64,000 nt of DNA from Phialophora verrucosa (lineage: Eukaryota > Ascomycota > Eurotiomycetes > Chaetothyriales > Herpotrichiellaceae): assembly GCA_002099365.1 (NCBI GenBank), contig MSED01000008.1, forward strand, positions 682,001 to 746,000, written 5' to 3'. Below, piece after piece: positions 10,839 to 20,419 of the stretch. Made by a program: the position numbers and the translations under genes. Under the pieces are notes generated by a model. That model saw only the letters and a program-made list of their open reading frames with translations. It ran no database searches and was not told where the DNA came from. Each line of letters begins with the position of its first letter. The stretch's first letter is position 1.

Positions 10839-12548
10839 ATGCCCAACCCAAACCGGCTTCAATACCTCCTCGGACGGATCTCATCGTGTGTAAGGCGGAG
10901 AGACACGAGCTACACGCCGGCGTGGAGAACAGTCGGCCAAATCAGGTCGACCAGTTCGACCAATAGGCACTCAGATAGATGGCGTCTTCTACCCCCTGCG
11001 GCTTTAATTGGGTGCGCCATTGGCGGGAGTACCATCATCGCAGCTTCAGCCCTGTACTGGGCTCCAGTTGTGCAGGCTGAGGTTCCACCCGCGAATGGGA
11101 ACAGGTTCATCCGCTTGGACGAAGTTAGACGACACGGGAGAAACTCTGAGCGTAAATGGGTCATGAAAGGAACTAGGGTGTACGACATTACAGACTGGAT
11201 CGAGGCCCACCCTGGGGGACCCGTCATCCTGCGTGCTGTCGGCGGTTCCATCGATCCGTACTGGGGCATCTTCACGATCCACCACAAGCCAGACGTGTAC
11301 GACGTGCTGGAGGAGTACTTCATCGGCGAAATTGACCCGAGAGATCGAGTCAACGGCCAGATCAGAAGTGACGATGTCGAAGACCCGTTTGTCAACGATC
11401 CGAAAAGAGACCCACGGTTGATCCAGCACACGCGGACGCCGTGCAATGCAGAATCCCCCAATACGGCCCTGGACACCTTCATCACCCCGGCCGAGACGTT
11501 TTACGTTCGCAACCATTTTTGGGTACCTGAAGCTGATGAGAAAACACACAAGCTGACGGTCGAGCTCCCGGATGGCAATGAAAAGGAATACACTCTGGCA
11601 CAGCTAAAACGCAACTTCCAACCATTCCGCATCACGGCAACTCTGCAGTGTTCTGGCAATCGACGAAAACACATGTCCATGAGGGCGAGACCTGCAAGTG
11701 GCCTTCAGTGGGATGCTGGCGCCATATCCAATGCAGAATGGACCGGTGTTCGTCTGAGTGATGTCTTGCGCGATGCAGGGTTCGACCCTGATGATTGCGC
11801 TTCGGAAGACGTCAAGCACGTCCATTTCATAGGTGCTGAAGCCTATGGCGCGTCGATACCGATTGACAAAGTCCTCAATTCGTGGGGGGACGTCATGCTC
11901 GCTTATCAGATGAATGGCAGACCATTGCCGCAGGACCATGGCTACCCATTGCGGGTGCTCGTGCCCGGCCATACCGCAGCGAGAAGTGTCAAGTGGCTCG
12001 AAAAGATTGTCCTTTCGGACGAAGAAAGTCAATCCCAGTGGCAGCAGCGGGATTACAAGTGCTTCGGACCTAACCAGACTGCCAAGGACGTCGACTGGTC
12101 ATCAGCTCCAGCCATACAGGAGACACCCGTCCAATCCGCCATTACGTCGATAAGGGATGTATCCCGCAGCTGCTTCGACCGTCGGAAACAGCTGCCCAAG
12201 TCTGTATGCGAAGAAGACGCAGTCGAGGTGGAAGGATATGCGTACAGTGGTGGAGGCCGAGAAATCGTTCGAGTCGACTTCAGCGCCGATGGAGGACGCA
12301 CGTGGCAACAAGCAGACCTGCTTCCAGATCAGTCGAAGGGTCAGAAGAATTGGTCGTGGAAACGATGGCAGGCAATCGTGAGCAAGCCTGCAGCTGGATC
12401 TGAGTTCGTGGTCAAAGCTGTTGATGACAGCTATAACACGCAGCCTGAGTCGTACGAAGCACAATACAACTTTCGCGGCAATCTGACGACGGCATGGCAT
12501 CGAGTTCCATATGCTTGCGATGAGGGTCCCCGGTTGTATAAGAGCTGA
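10839..12548 (+). CDS. Sulfite oxidase, mitochondrial (cytochrome b5 + molybdopterin domains)
   Basis: Oxidises sulfite to sulfate in the mitochondrial intermembrane space. Single exon, 569 aa. An Arg-rich N-terminus is followed by a hydrophobic segment at about 52-75, a typical bipartite presequence. The cytochrome b5 domain (about 87-167) has HPGG with heme-ligand His124; His149 sits 25 residues later, the spacing of the vertebrate enzyme, next to an extra His148. The molybdenum domain carries the Mo-ligating Cys271 in ATLQCSGNRR, then DAGAISNAEWTGVRLSDVL and HGYPLRVLVPG. The C-terminal dimerisation domain (about 440-555) includes VEVEGYAYSGGGREIVRVDFSADGG. It is animal-like in keeping the b5 domain, unlike plant enzymes. 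It is divergent from SSU1, which fits coordinated oxidation and export of toxic sulfite. Confidence 0.95.
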   Translation: MPNPNRLQYLLGRISSCVRRRDTSYTPAWRTVGQIRSTSSTNRHSDRWRLLPPAALIGCAIGGSTIIAASALYWAPVVQAEVPPANGNRFIRLDEVRRHGRNSERKWVMKGTRVYDITDWIEAHPGGPVILRAVGGSIDPYWGIFTIHHKPDVYDVLEEYFIGEIDPRDRVNGQIRSDDVEDPFVNDPKRDPRLIQHTRTPCNAESPNTALDTFITPAETFYVRNHFWVPEADEKTHKLTVELPDGNEKEYTLAQLKRNFQPFRITATLQCSGNRRKHMSMRARPASGLQWDAGAISNAEWTGVRLSDVLRDAGFDPDDCASEDVKHVHFIGAEAYGASIPIDKVLNSWGDVMLAYQMNGRPLPQDHGYPLRVLVPGHTAARSVKWLEKIVLSDEESQSQWQQRDYKCFGPNQTAKDVDWSSAPAIQETPVQSAITSIRDVSRSCFDRRKQLPKSVCEEDAVEVEGYAYSGGGREIVRVDFSADGGRTWQQADLLPDQSKGQKNWSWKRWQAIVSKPAAGSEFVVKAVDDSYNTQPESYEAQYNFRGNLTTAWHRVPYACDEGPRLYKS

Positions 12549-12663
12549 ATGCGAGGCCCTTCTTGGTAGCGAAGCCTCTAGCACCATGACTCGATTGCAA
12601 GGATACTTCATCGAGGGGGCCAACCGGGAGAATGGACGATGTCGACGGAGGCTGGCATCGGTG

Positions 12664-14473
12664 TCACGTCCAGCTGGCGGCCTGCGTCTGGAGAATGATC
12701 TCAACCAGTTTCAGAGCCTTCTCTTCTTCAAATCTCCGGCACATGAGCTGGAGACCTACCGGGGCACCGTGACAGGCGGAGCTGTTGTCTGCGCGTCCGT
12801 GTTAGGATCTAGAGTAATATCGGGTTGTCAACATACATGAGGCGTTTACGGAGTTATCCTCTTGACTCAGCGGGACAAATGAGCTGGCTTTGGAGTCCAG
12901 CATCTTGTCGACAGAACCGGCTGGGAATGAAATAGCCGTGAAGTCGAGAAGGTTGACAACCGCACTATACCCTGTACATATTCAACAACCACCCGCGTTG
13001 CTTTTCCTTGCTTTACTCACCGAAATATGTCAATGTATTCTCGTAGCACGCAGCGTTCGCACAGACGGGCATGATGACTCCGTCGACCGGATAGCCACTA
13101 CCGATGCTCTCTTCAGTCGACGTCCAGTACTTTTGAAACTCTGCCTGGTACTTCTCGAGTGACCTGGTCAGACACAAATACTCTTGCAGAGGTAACGGCG
13201 CAGTCGGCTCGTTGAAATACCACTCCCTGAGCATCGGCACGGGTGGCTCTCCGCCTGCTTTGATATGCTGTCGCGTTGCTTGCGCACCGTCAGCCCCTAT
13301 GATTTTGAAGTAAGCCTGTACCGCTGCTGCCTGGGGAGGGGGTCTCCATTCCATGACTGGATAGTTGGCCCGTCGTAAGGACTGAACAATCGATCTCAAA
13401 GCTCGTCGGATGGGCGGCTGCGGCTGGACGCTGCCATCGCATTCCAGGACCGCAAATACAGGGCGACTGAATATCGGCGGTCTGATTCTGGCTTCCCTCC
13501 ACGGCATGTCCACCCACAAGGGGTCTTCCTCGTACGCGAGTGCTCCCAGACAGAGCCTTGCCATGTGCCGAAGCGAAGCCAGATCCCTTGACATCATGGC
13601 TATAGTGAAATTCCTCGACGGTAGACTTGAGCCACTCGAGGCAACGCCGAGTGTTGGTAGCCGTCCAGAGGAAACCTTGAGGCTGAACAGACCGTTGAAT
13701 GCTGCTGGAATGCGTCCGGAGCCGGCAAACTCGGTGGCCCACCCAAACGGAGAGCCCTTCATCGCAAGTAATGCACCCTCCCCTGATAATAGTTAATCAT
13801 CAATTCTACGCCCGAGGTCATACCCGTTGATCATACCTCCTGCAGCTCCACCGCTGGAGAGAAGCCCTGAATGTGGATTACGAGTACTTCCATGTATGTT
13901 GTTGGTGGTCTCTGCCAATGACATGCTTTGAGGGACGTTAGTCTTGCAAAAGGGGATTGCGCCTAGTTTCCGCATATGATGGACAATGAGCGACTCAGTC
14001 GCCTCAGTCTCCTTAGGCCCGAGCCATGAGATAAAGCCGGCGGCTGTTTCTGTCCCCGCGACACGAAAGCGGTCCATGAAACTGATGGGGAGGCCATGGA
14101 GTGGGCCTTTCAAGCCCCCGTGCACACGACGATATTGGTCCAGTTCTCTTGCGATCTCGATGGCTTCCTCGAATAACACCTCCGTAAGACAATTGACAAA
14201 CTGATGACAAATGGCAGCCCTATGACAGTAAGCACGAACGACGTCCTCGCTGGACCAGACACCCGCATGTATACTGGCTAGTGTGTCCAGGGGAGCCGTC
14301 TCTGTGATGATCAACTCCTCCTCGGACAGGTATCTCCCAGGTATATCGAGAAGTGGTAGAGGATCCTCCCGGCGCGGTATTTGGTCGGGGCGGACTCGCC
14401 ATGGCGTTGGAATGGCTTTCTGGACGCTTGCTCGTTTGGCAGCCGCCCGATTCTCCCAAGCAACGTGAGGCAT
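12664..14473 (-). CDS. Amidase-signature family protein with degenerate catalytic triad
   Basis: Fungal acetamidase/FAAH-type fold, 552 aa, four exons: 13837-14473, 13021-13782, 12837-12971 and 12664-12788, with introns of 54, 49 and 48 nt. All junctions restore family sequence: AAGG|EGALLAMKG, LTYFG|YSAVVNLLDFTA and NAS|YNSSACHGAPVGLQ. Families of this type use a Ser-cisSer-Lys triad. Here the Lys in the GPLHGLPIS-x-K-D motif is Met133 (PISFMDRF). The GGSSGG cis-Ser motif reads GGAAGG (Ala210-Ala211). The nucleophile Ser234 remains in FAGSGRIPAAF. Amide hydrolysis by the usual mechanism therefore looks impaired; the frame and splicing are intact, so it is not an obvious pseudogene. A binding or regulatory role, or altered chemistry, is possible. 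It is divergent from the Zn2Cys6 gene at 15243. Confidence 0.88.
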
Positions 14474-15242
14474 AGTAGACTGCGTTTGCGGCTGTCAACG
14501 GCTAGATTGCAAGGGGACGCGAGTCACGGGCAGTGCGCGGTCCCGACCCTGGCTGGTACGTTCTGAGTAGGGGTGGCGCACACTTCATAGCATGTCTCTC
14601 GCAGCCGTCATCCTTTGTTCTCGCAGGGACGGCCACCGAGAAGCGTATGTACGGCAAGTCCAGGCCTCCTGGGTGAAACGGGGTGTTTGCGGCGCTCACA
14701 CGCGGGTTTGCTGGACCTTGCACGGGATCGTCATAAAACTATGGCTTCAGCCACTCCTGATTCAACCTAAGAAGTCCTGGAGGTTGATGTCACGCAGACT
14801 TCGGCCGTTAAGCACGAGTGACCGCAAAAAGATTGTTCCGCGAAGCAAGCGTATGCGATGAGGGAGGTAGCGTCGAGAGTACGAGCAGAGGAACTCTGCG
14901 GCTGCCGACAATGAGCATCCTGATTAAGCGCGTCGGAGCTTGACGCTGGCCATCCCACAGGCTGATACTTTAGCCGCGGCAATCTGGTGGTTGTGGTTTC
15001 GTCGAGAGACGGACGTGGCGACGTCATAGTCGAAACGTCTCACTCTCACTCCATCGAAGTCACGCAACGACCTGAGGCGCTGTCCAATATTGTTTGTGTA
15101 CATTCGACGAGTGGGACTCAACACCCATTTGACTCAACACAGTGACTTAAATATTGCGCATACGCCTGGAGCTGTGAGACAGGCGAGTCCTCGAAACCAC
15201 TGAAACTGATCCTTTCTAGAAGACAGATTGTCCTCATCCACC
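14474..15242. promoter_or_regulatory. Divergent intergenic region, amidase-like gene and Zn2Cys6 gene
   Basis: 769 bases holding both upstream regions. Short frames on both strands have no family features. Divergent placement next to a small transcription factor suggests, but does not show, local regulation. Confidence 0.5.
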
Positions 15243-16001
15243 ATGTTCTTTATCGTCCCGGAAACCAAGGCTTCAATTACACCTGCCGGCCCGACCTTAG
15301 AGAGCGCTTCCGTGTCGCCGCGTCCTGCAAAGCGCCAGCACCTGTCGCCAGAAGCTGATGAAGTGTCCGGTTATTACCCGAAGAGAACACCCAAAGCCTG
15401 CGATCGATGTCGGTTGAAAAAAGCGCGCTGCCAGTGGAGCAGGGGGAAGATATGCGACAAATGCAAACGAGACGGCGTTATATGTACAACAAATAGAGAG
15501 TCAAAAAGGGAACCGAAGACACCCAACGCCGCATACGTCCAGCTGGTCGAGTCACAGCGAGATTGTCTCCTGCGGGCAATCAGTAGAATCCTTGAGGGTG
15601 GATTGGTGAACGACAAGACTGCGATGGCCAAGACATTGCAAGATTTTGGGATTCGACCAGACGCTTTGAGCAAGGCATCGCAACAGAAGCCTGAAAACGG
15701 GGACGGTGACGGGGGCGACTTCGATGGCGGCGATTTATACCAGAATGCCGCCGAGATCCAAGCTCTGCTGGATGAGTGCGATTCGAGTATTGGGACCGTC
15801 ACACAGCCTGGATCGTGCTTTGATCTCGCCTTCGATGACAGCTTCACACCGAATTACGCGTTGCCAAAAACATCAACGGAAGCTATGCCCTCACTAGACA
15901 CTCCTTTTTTGCCGTCAATCGATATCAGTGACTGGCTCATACCTAATGGCGCTGGTGACAGCTGGCTCCCACAATCCGTCGACTTGTTGGCTGGCCGATG
16001 A
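15243..16001 (+). CDS. Small Zn2Cys6 DNA-binding protein
   Basis: Single exon of 252 aa, starting at the ATG at 15243 (MFFIVPETK); the frame is open a few codons further upstream only through a TTG. A zinc binuclear cluster at residues 53-81 has six Cys (53, 56, 63, 71, 74, 81) in a C-x2-C-x6-C-x7-C-x2-C-x6-C layout, with the basic RLKKAR loop that contacts DNA. It is followed by a Lys/Arg-rich linker and an acidic, low-complexity region (DGDGGDFDGGD). The protein lacks the long fungal-specific middle homology domain, so at 252 aa it is short for the class. The acidic C-terminus could act as an activation domain. Targets are unknown; the neighbouring amidase-like and racemase-like genes are candidates by position only. 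Confidence 0.85.
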   Translation: MFFIVPETKASITPAGPTLESASVSPRPAKRQHLSPEADEVSGYYPKRTPKACDRCRLKKARCQWSRGKICDKCKRDGVICTTNRESKREPKTPNAAYVQLVESQRDCLLRAISRILEGGLVNDKTAMAKTLQDFGIRPDALSKASQQKPENGDGDGGDFDGGDLYQNAAEIQALLDECDSSIGTVTQPGSCFDLAFDDSFTPNYALPKTSTEAMPSLDTPFLPSIDISDWLIPNGAGDSWLPQSVDLLAGR

Positions 16002-16848
16002 TCAAGCCACGTTGGATGGTCAGGGTATGAACATGTAGGATGGGCTACTGTACGGAGTACGATATTCAGGTTTTGAAGTCATGGCTCCGACGATCCGTCT
16101 GAGGACCTTTTTAGCGGTCTACCTCTCGATACTTTCTTGCACTTCTAGGGTCGTGCTGCAGAGGCCGTTCCCCTACTGGACAAGAGACGGGGAGGGAGGA
16201 TACCTTCCTTTTCAGCGGTTTGAGAGCGAAATTTAGCGTCTGCGAGTGAGTCTCTTGTTGTGGGGGAGGCGGACTGAACTACGTATTTCTGCATATCTGT
16301 ACCAGCACCGAAGTTGCTGCGATGAATGAAACTGCATTTGCTCGAGACAGGTTTTCTGTTCTCGTGTATGGATGTGGTCGTGGTAGTATTTGGCAGGTGG
16401 CATTGATTTGCTGTACCTGTGAATGAGTCAGTATGCTTTGAAATCCATCCATAGAGCCAGACCAACGAGCATGTAAGGTCTCGTGGCCCAGCTCGAGTCC
16501 ATGGGCACATGAGGCCAAGGATTTCGATGCACAGAGATATTCGCAAGCCTAGTATGTACCCAATAGAATGTGCCGTGAATGTAAGTTGCTTGGGCGTGGA
16601 GATCCGCGCAAGGTGAGGCCATGCGATCTACGATGCCGGACAAGTCCTCCTCTAGATATACAGCAAGTCTTGCCGGCGAGGGCGTTTCGGTCTTGACCAG
16701 TTAACTAGCCATTAGTAATCCCTGGCGCATGGGCGGCGCCATAATAGTCGCTGTCACCAATCGCGTCAGATTTCTCTCTCAGATATAGTACAATCAAAGG
16801 CATGTGAAGGAAGCGTGTCTGTCTTCGATCCTTTCGCTTTGTGTAGAT
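16002..16848. other. Intergenic, 0.85 kb
   Basis: 3' side of the Zn2Cys6 gene and promoter side of the racemase-family gene. It contains a TACGGAGTAC palindrome-type motif at 16051-16060. Short minus-strand frames have no family features. Confidence 0.5.
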
Positions 16849-17898
16849 ATGAGATCTCTACGCACCATCTCCGTAGTAGGCTGCCATGCTGAAGGCGAAG
16901 TGGGCGACGTCATCGTGGGCGGTGTTCTGGATGCTCCCCCGAGCTGTAAGACAATGTACGAGAAGATGATGTATTTCTGGGAGCAGAAAGACGGGCTCCG
17001 AAAAATGCTGCTACAAGAACCGAGGGGCCGATCGTCAATGTGCACCAACCTGATTCTGTCGCCTTGCGATCCGCGAGCAGATGCCGGCTTCATCATCATG
17101 GAGAGCGATGAATACGCACCCATGAGTGGGTCGAACACGATATGCACTGCCACAGTGTTGCTGGAGACGGGGATGATTCCAATGCAAGAGCCCATTACTC
17201 GATTCAACCTCGATACCGCGGCGGGACTGGTTGGAATAACGGCTGAGTGCGAGGCGGGAAAATGCAAGTCTGTGGCCTTTGACAATGCTCCGTCTTTTGT
17301 CTTTGCTCTGGATAAAGAAATAGATGTGCCGGGTCTAGGCACAGTCTCGGTTGACATTGCCTGGAGTGGCATGATGTTTGCCCTTGTTGATGCTGGATCA
17401 TGCGGACTGAAGATTGCGAATAGTGACGCGAACAAACTCGTTGAGATTGGCGAGCGGATCAAGAGAGCTGTGCAGAAACAATACGTTCCCGTACATCCAG
17501 AGAACCCCGGCATACGAGGCGTCACAAACTTTGTATGGAGCCATCCGCACAAGGCCGGACCAGATGGGATCAAGGAGGCTGTCAACACAGTCGTCGTATC
17601 TCCTGGGAGATTCGATAGATGTCCTTGCGGAACAGGCACTTGTGCTCGCATGGCGGTGCTGCATGCCAGAGGCCAGCTTGAGGTTGGAGAGACGTTCCGG
17701 CACAAGAGCATCATTGGCACAGAATTCATCAATCATATTCGTGGCGTGACCAAGGTCGGCGAATATGATGCCATCCTCCCAACAGTCAAAGGCAGAGGCT
17801 GGATCACCAGCTTCAAGCAAGTCGTATTGGATCCGACTGATCCGTTTCCGGAAGGCTTCAGGGTTGGCGATCAGTGGCATATGCCAGCTGAGCCTTGA
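16849..17898 (+). CDS. Proline racemase / hydroxyproline epimerase-dehydratase family protein (Ser/Cys type)
   Basis: Single exon of 349 aa starting at the ATG at 16849 (MRSLRTISVVGCHAEGE); the frame extends 15 codons upstream without an ATG. The fold is made of two mirrored halves, each donating one acid/base residue. The first is in YAPMSGSNTIC, where Ser93 stands at the usual Cys position. The second is intact as Cys260 in DRCPCGTGTCARMAV. Other family landmarks: GCHAEGEVGDVIVGG, ESDEYAPMSG and GTEFINHIRG. Racemases and 4-hydroxyproline epimerases carry Cys/Cys, and trans-3-hydroxy-L-proline dehydratases such as human L3HYPDH carry Cys/Thr. The Ser/Cys pair is a third, less certain subgroup, so proline racemisation is unlikely and hydroxyproline epimerisation or dehydration more likely. 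No signal peptide is seen. Confidence 0.88.
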   Translation: MRSLRTISVVGCHAEGEVGDVIVGGVLDAPPSCKTMYEKMMYFWEQKDGLRKMLLQEPRGRSSMCTNLILSPCDPRADAGFIIMESDEYAPMSGSNTICTATVLLETGMIPMQEPITRFNLDTAAGLVGITAECEAGKCKSVAFDNAPSFVFALDKEIDVPGLGTVSVDIAWSGMMFALVDAGSCGLKIANSDANKLVEIGERIKRAVQKQYVPVHPENPGIRGVTNFVWSHPHKAGPDGIKEAVNTVVVSPGRFDRCPCGTGTCARMAVLHARGQLEVGETFRHKSIIGTEFINHIRGVTKVGEYDAILPTVKGRGWITSFKQVVLDPTDPFPEGFRVGDQWHMPAEP

Positions 17899-18412
17899 GA
17901 GATTTGTGTAACCAGGCTCATAAAATCCAAAGAGGTCCATTACTTATCGCCACGCCTTTCAAGAAATTGTAGCAAGCTGACTCAATCAAGAATTACTCAC
18001 GTAGCTCTTCATCGTGCTATTTCTGGTGGGCTCTGGAAAGCACGTACTGGCGCATGTGAGGGAGCACCTCAGAGGGAACAGAGCAAAACACAGCCTCGAC
18101 CTAAACCACAAGGGCGATGATAAACAGGAAAGTTAGAGAGCAACAGAGGGAAGAGAGTGAGAAACGACGAGGCATGTGAGGAGACAGAATAGCTTCGCCG
18201 AAACCGAGTGCTGCACCGTATTTCCGCATTGAGTTCTAGAGAGTACCTCGTACCGAGTACTCGAACATGCAAACCAACAGTCTTGCAGGTCGGCACGAGG
18301 TTTGCGCGACTTCGGTCTATCACACATAGGCGACGCGAGGAGTCAAAGGCCTTCTCAATAACGACATGGTATTTGGTGCACTCTACGCTTAGCGATTCGA
18401 CCGTCGGCAGCA
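17899..18412. other. Intergenic, 0.5 kb
   Basis: Between two plus-strand genes. Holds the racemase 3' UTR and the Pop7-like promoter. TACCTCGTACCGAGTACTCG-type overlapping palindromes lie near 18245-18264. Confidence 0.5.
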
Positions 18413-19255
18413 ATGGCCTCCGCGCCGCTACCCTTCGACGTGTCCGCCGAACTAAAGGCCCTCAGACACGAAAGGCAGAACCAAGACATGCGCCGACTAC
18501 CTCCAAATGCTACGATTCGACGCCGCCCGCTGAACCACGCACCGATTGCCGATTTACGCTCCTCTGGCGCAAAAGCTCCCAAGGTCGTCTACGTCTCACG
18601 TCGCACACCCGCGGTCGCTGCGATCAAGCGCGTGAAGCGATATCTGACCAGTATTGAGAAGCGTGCTCTGCAGAACGCAGGAGCGTCGGTCACGAGGAAA
18701 GGTGGACACGGGCCGAGAGGTGCAATGGAGAAGGCGAATGAGGCGCTCGCGAAGAACAAGGAAGAGGTGCTGGTGAAGGCAAGTGGAAGGGCGATGGCTC
18801 AGGCGCTCCGTGTGGGCGAGTGGTTCCGTACTCACGAGAAGGATATGCTCTGCAACGTGGAAGTCAGGACTGGAAGCGTCAGCACCGTGGACGACATTGT
18901 AGAAGGCGGTGGAGATGACGAAATCGAAGGCGAGGACGAGGATGACGGTGAGGCAGCACAGGCTGAGGAAGAGTCGTTGAAGCCACAATACGGTGACACA
19001 ACTTTGGAGTTGCTGGGCGGGGCGGATGTGACTACGCTGGGTTCAGCTGAGCAAGCTACATCAACTGGCGATTCGAAAGGCGAAGGTAATGATGTGAAGG
19101 ACGATGCGGACACCGGCCTGGACGGTTCGCTGGGGGAAAAGTCCAGGCGGAAGCGGAAGAAGCGAAAGAGACAGATGTATGAGGCCGATGAATTGCCAGA
19201 GGCGCGCATCAGATGGGTCAAGACGGTCGAGATTGCAATTTCATTGCAGGGCTGA
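18413..19255 (+). CDS. POP7: RNase P/MRP subunit Pop7 (Rpp20)-like, Alba-type fold
   Basis: Single exon of 280 aa. The Alba-like core begins with KVVYVSRRTPAVAAIKRVKRYL (about 57-78), the strand-helix unit that binds RNA. It continues with VLVKASGRAMAQALRVGEWF and CNVEVRTGSVSTVDDIV (to about 163), then a final strand RIRWVKTVEIAISLQG at the C-terminus. Between these lies an insertion of about 95 residues, first acidic (DEIEGEDEDDGEAAQAEEE) and ending in a basic run RRKRKKRKR, a likely nuclear or nucleolar localisation signal. Pop7/Rpp20 pairs with Pop6/Rpp25 on the P3 arm of RNase P and MRP RNA, for tRNA and rRNA maturation. Yeast and human members are about half this length because they lack the insert. 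Identification rests on the Alba pattern and the TxSVxTVDD segment. Confidence 0.75.
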   Translation: MASAPLPFDVSAELKALRHERQNQDMRRLPPNATIRRRPLNHAPIADLRSSGAKAPKVVYVSRRTPAVAAIKRVKRYLTSIEKRALQNAGASVTRKGGHGPRGAMEKANEALAKNKEEVLVKASGRAMAQALRVGEWFRTHEKDMLCNVEVRTGSVSTVDDIVEGGGDDEIEGEDEDDGEAAQAEEESLKPQYGDTTLELLGGADVTTLGSAEQATSTGDSKGEGNDVKDDADTGLDGSLGEKSRRKRKKRKRQMYEADELPEARIRWVKTVEIAISLQG

Positions 19256-19650
19256 CAGTTGCAGCCCACGGGCAAGCAGTCCAGCAGCCCTTGATCTGGT
19301 TCTTGTAGCTGGAGGGATCGCATATCGATAATGAACGACTGCGCTCATAAACATCGAAATCAATGAGCCGAAGCCCTCAGTTTGCACGCAGGCACTGCCT
19401 TTGGGGACCCCTCAACTGCGGAGCTCCTATCTTGCATCTCATATGTAAGCATTTCTTCAAGCTTACTTGCTGTGGCGGAGAGCCGAAGCAGTGTGCTTGT
19501 CGGACGTTGGTCGGTATCAACCACTTGGCCATGGTTGTATTGTACGTGGTTTTCGGTCGGGGTCCGTCGGATGTTCATCAGTGTCGCATACTCACTCATG
19601 TTGCGATACAGGGATGAGGCCGATTGGCAAGGCTGAAATCTTAAGCGCTC
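19256..19650. other. Intergenic, convergent 3' ends
   Basis: 395 bases between the stop codons of the Pop7-like gene and VPS29. The small overlapping frames present show no features. Confidence 0.5.
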
Positions 19651-20419
19651 TTATGACTCGACAGGGGCAGGCTTTCTGAATGACACTTTCTCCACCGCGA
19701 CGTTCTCGTTCCCGTTTTCATCCTTTCGCAGCTGATAAACGTATAATACCAAGACGTCTCCTTGTATCTGTCTCACAGTCAGCATCTGAATGCCAATCCA
19801 CAATCGACCAGCACGTACGTCCATCAGGCAGAAGCTTGGTATTGGCTCCTCCTCGATGGCTAACCAGCCTGTGCTGAATGCGCCTGTTGCGCTGCCTGGA
19901 TTGACGAAGAATTTCCCTTCCAACTCGTACGCTTCGAACTTGTGGGTGCCTCCCCATAACAGAACATCAACATCCATTTGCCGAGCTGCAATCAGCAGGG
20001 CGTCGGCATCGCCCGGCGGAATTACGGTGTGACCATGTGTAAAACCGATGCGGAGTCCTCCATGTTGGACCACTTTTGACAAGGCCAGGCTGGATGCCTC
20101 CGTGTCGAAGTCTCCCTTGACAATGTGCAGATCGGGAGCCGTTTGGCGCAGGAAATCGTATGTCTCTTTGTCTGTGATGTTGCCCAAGCACACCACTTGG
20201 CCGATCTTTCCCGGCGCAAGGAGCTTGCGGAACTGGGTCGCAGAATGTGAGCCGCATGCTCTGATCAGCAAACCTCTCAGCGGAGACTGACCTTGGGTGG
20301 AATCTCCTGTATCCAATGTGAGCATTTCAGTCCGTCCGCGAACATAACGGCCGAAGGCTTACCGGTGCCCGATCTGGAATGAAGAGGTCGCCAATGACCA
20401 ACACCAATCTTGAGGCCAT
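19651..20419 (-). CDS. VPS29: Retromer subunit VPS29
   Basis: Vacuolar protein sorting 29, the phosphodiesterase-fold scaffold of the retromer that recycles receptors from endosomes to the Golgi. 200 aa from four exons: 20363-20419, 20292-20306 (a 15-nt exon encoding EIPPK), 19819-20232 and 19651-19767. The joined start reads MASRLVLVIGDLFIPDRA, then EIPPK and FRKLLAPGKIGQVVCLGN. Fold landmarks are GNITDKET, VKGDFD, GFTHGHTVIPPGD, GGTHKFEAYE and FFVNPGSATGAF. The third intron (51 nt, GTACGT...ACAG) is in frame without a stop; removing it gives the family sequence CLMDIQGDVLVLYVYQL. The metal site is degenerate: DxH reads D-L-F, and GHTH reads GGTH, in line with VPS29 being a scaffold rather than a phosphatase. 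Confidence 0.95.

Noticed and set aside
16794..17732. 312-codon minus-strand frame opposite the racemase-family gene
   Set aside because: Antisense shadow without motifs.
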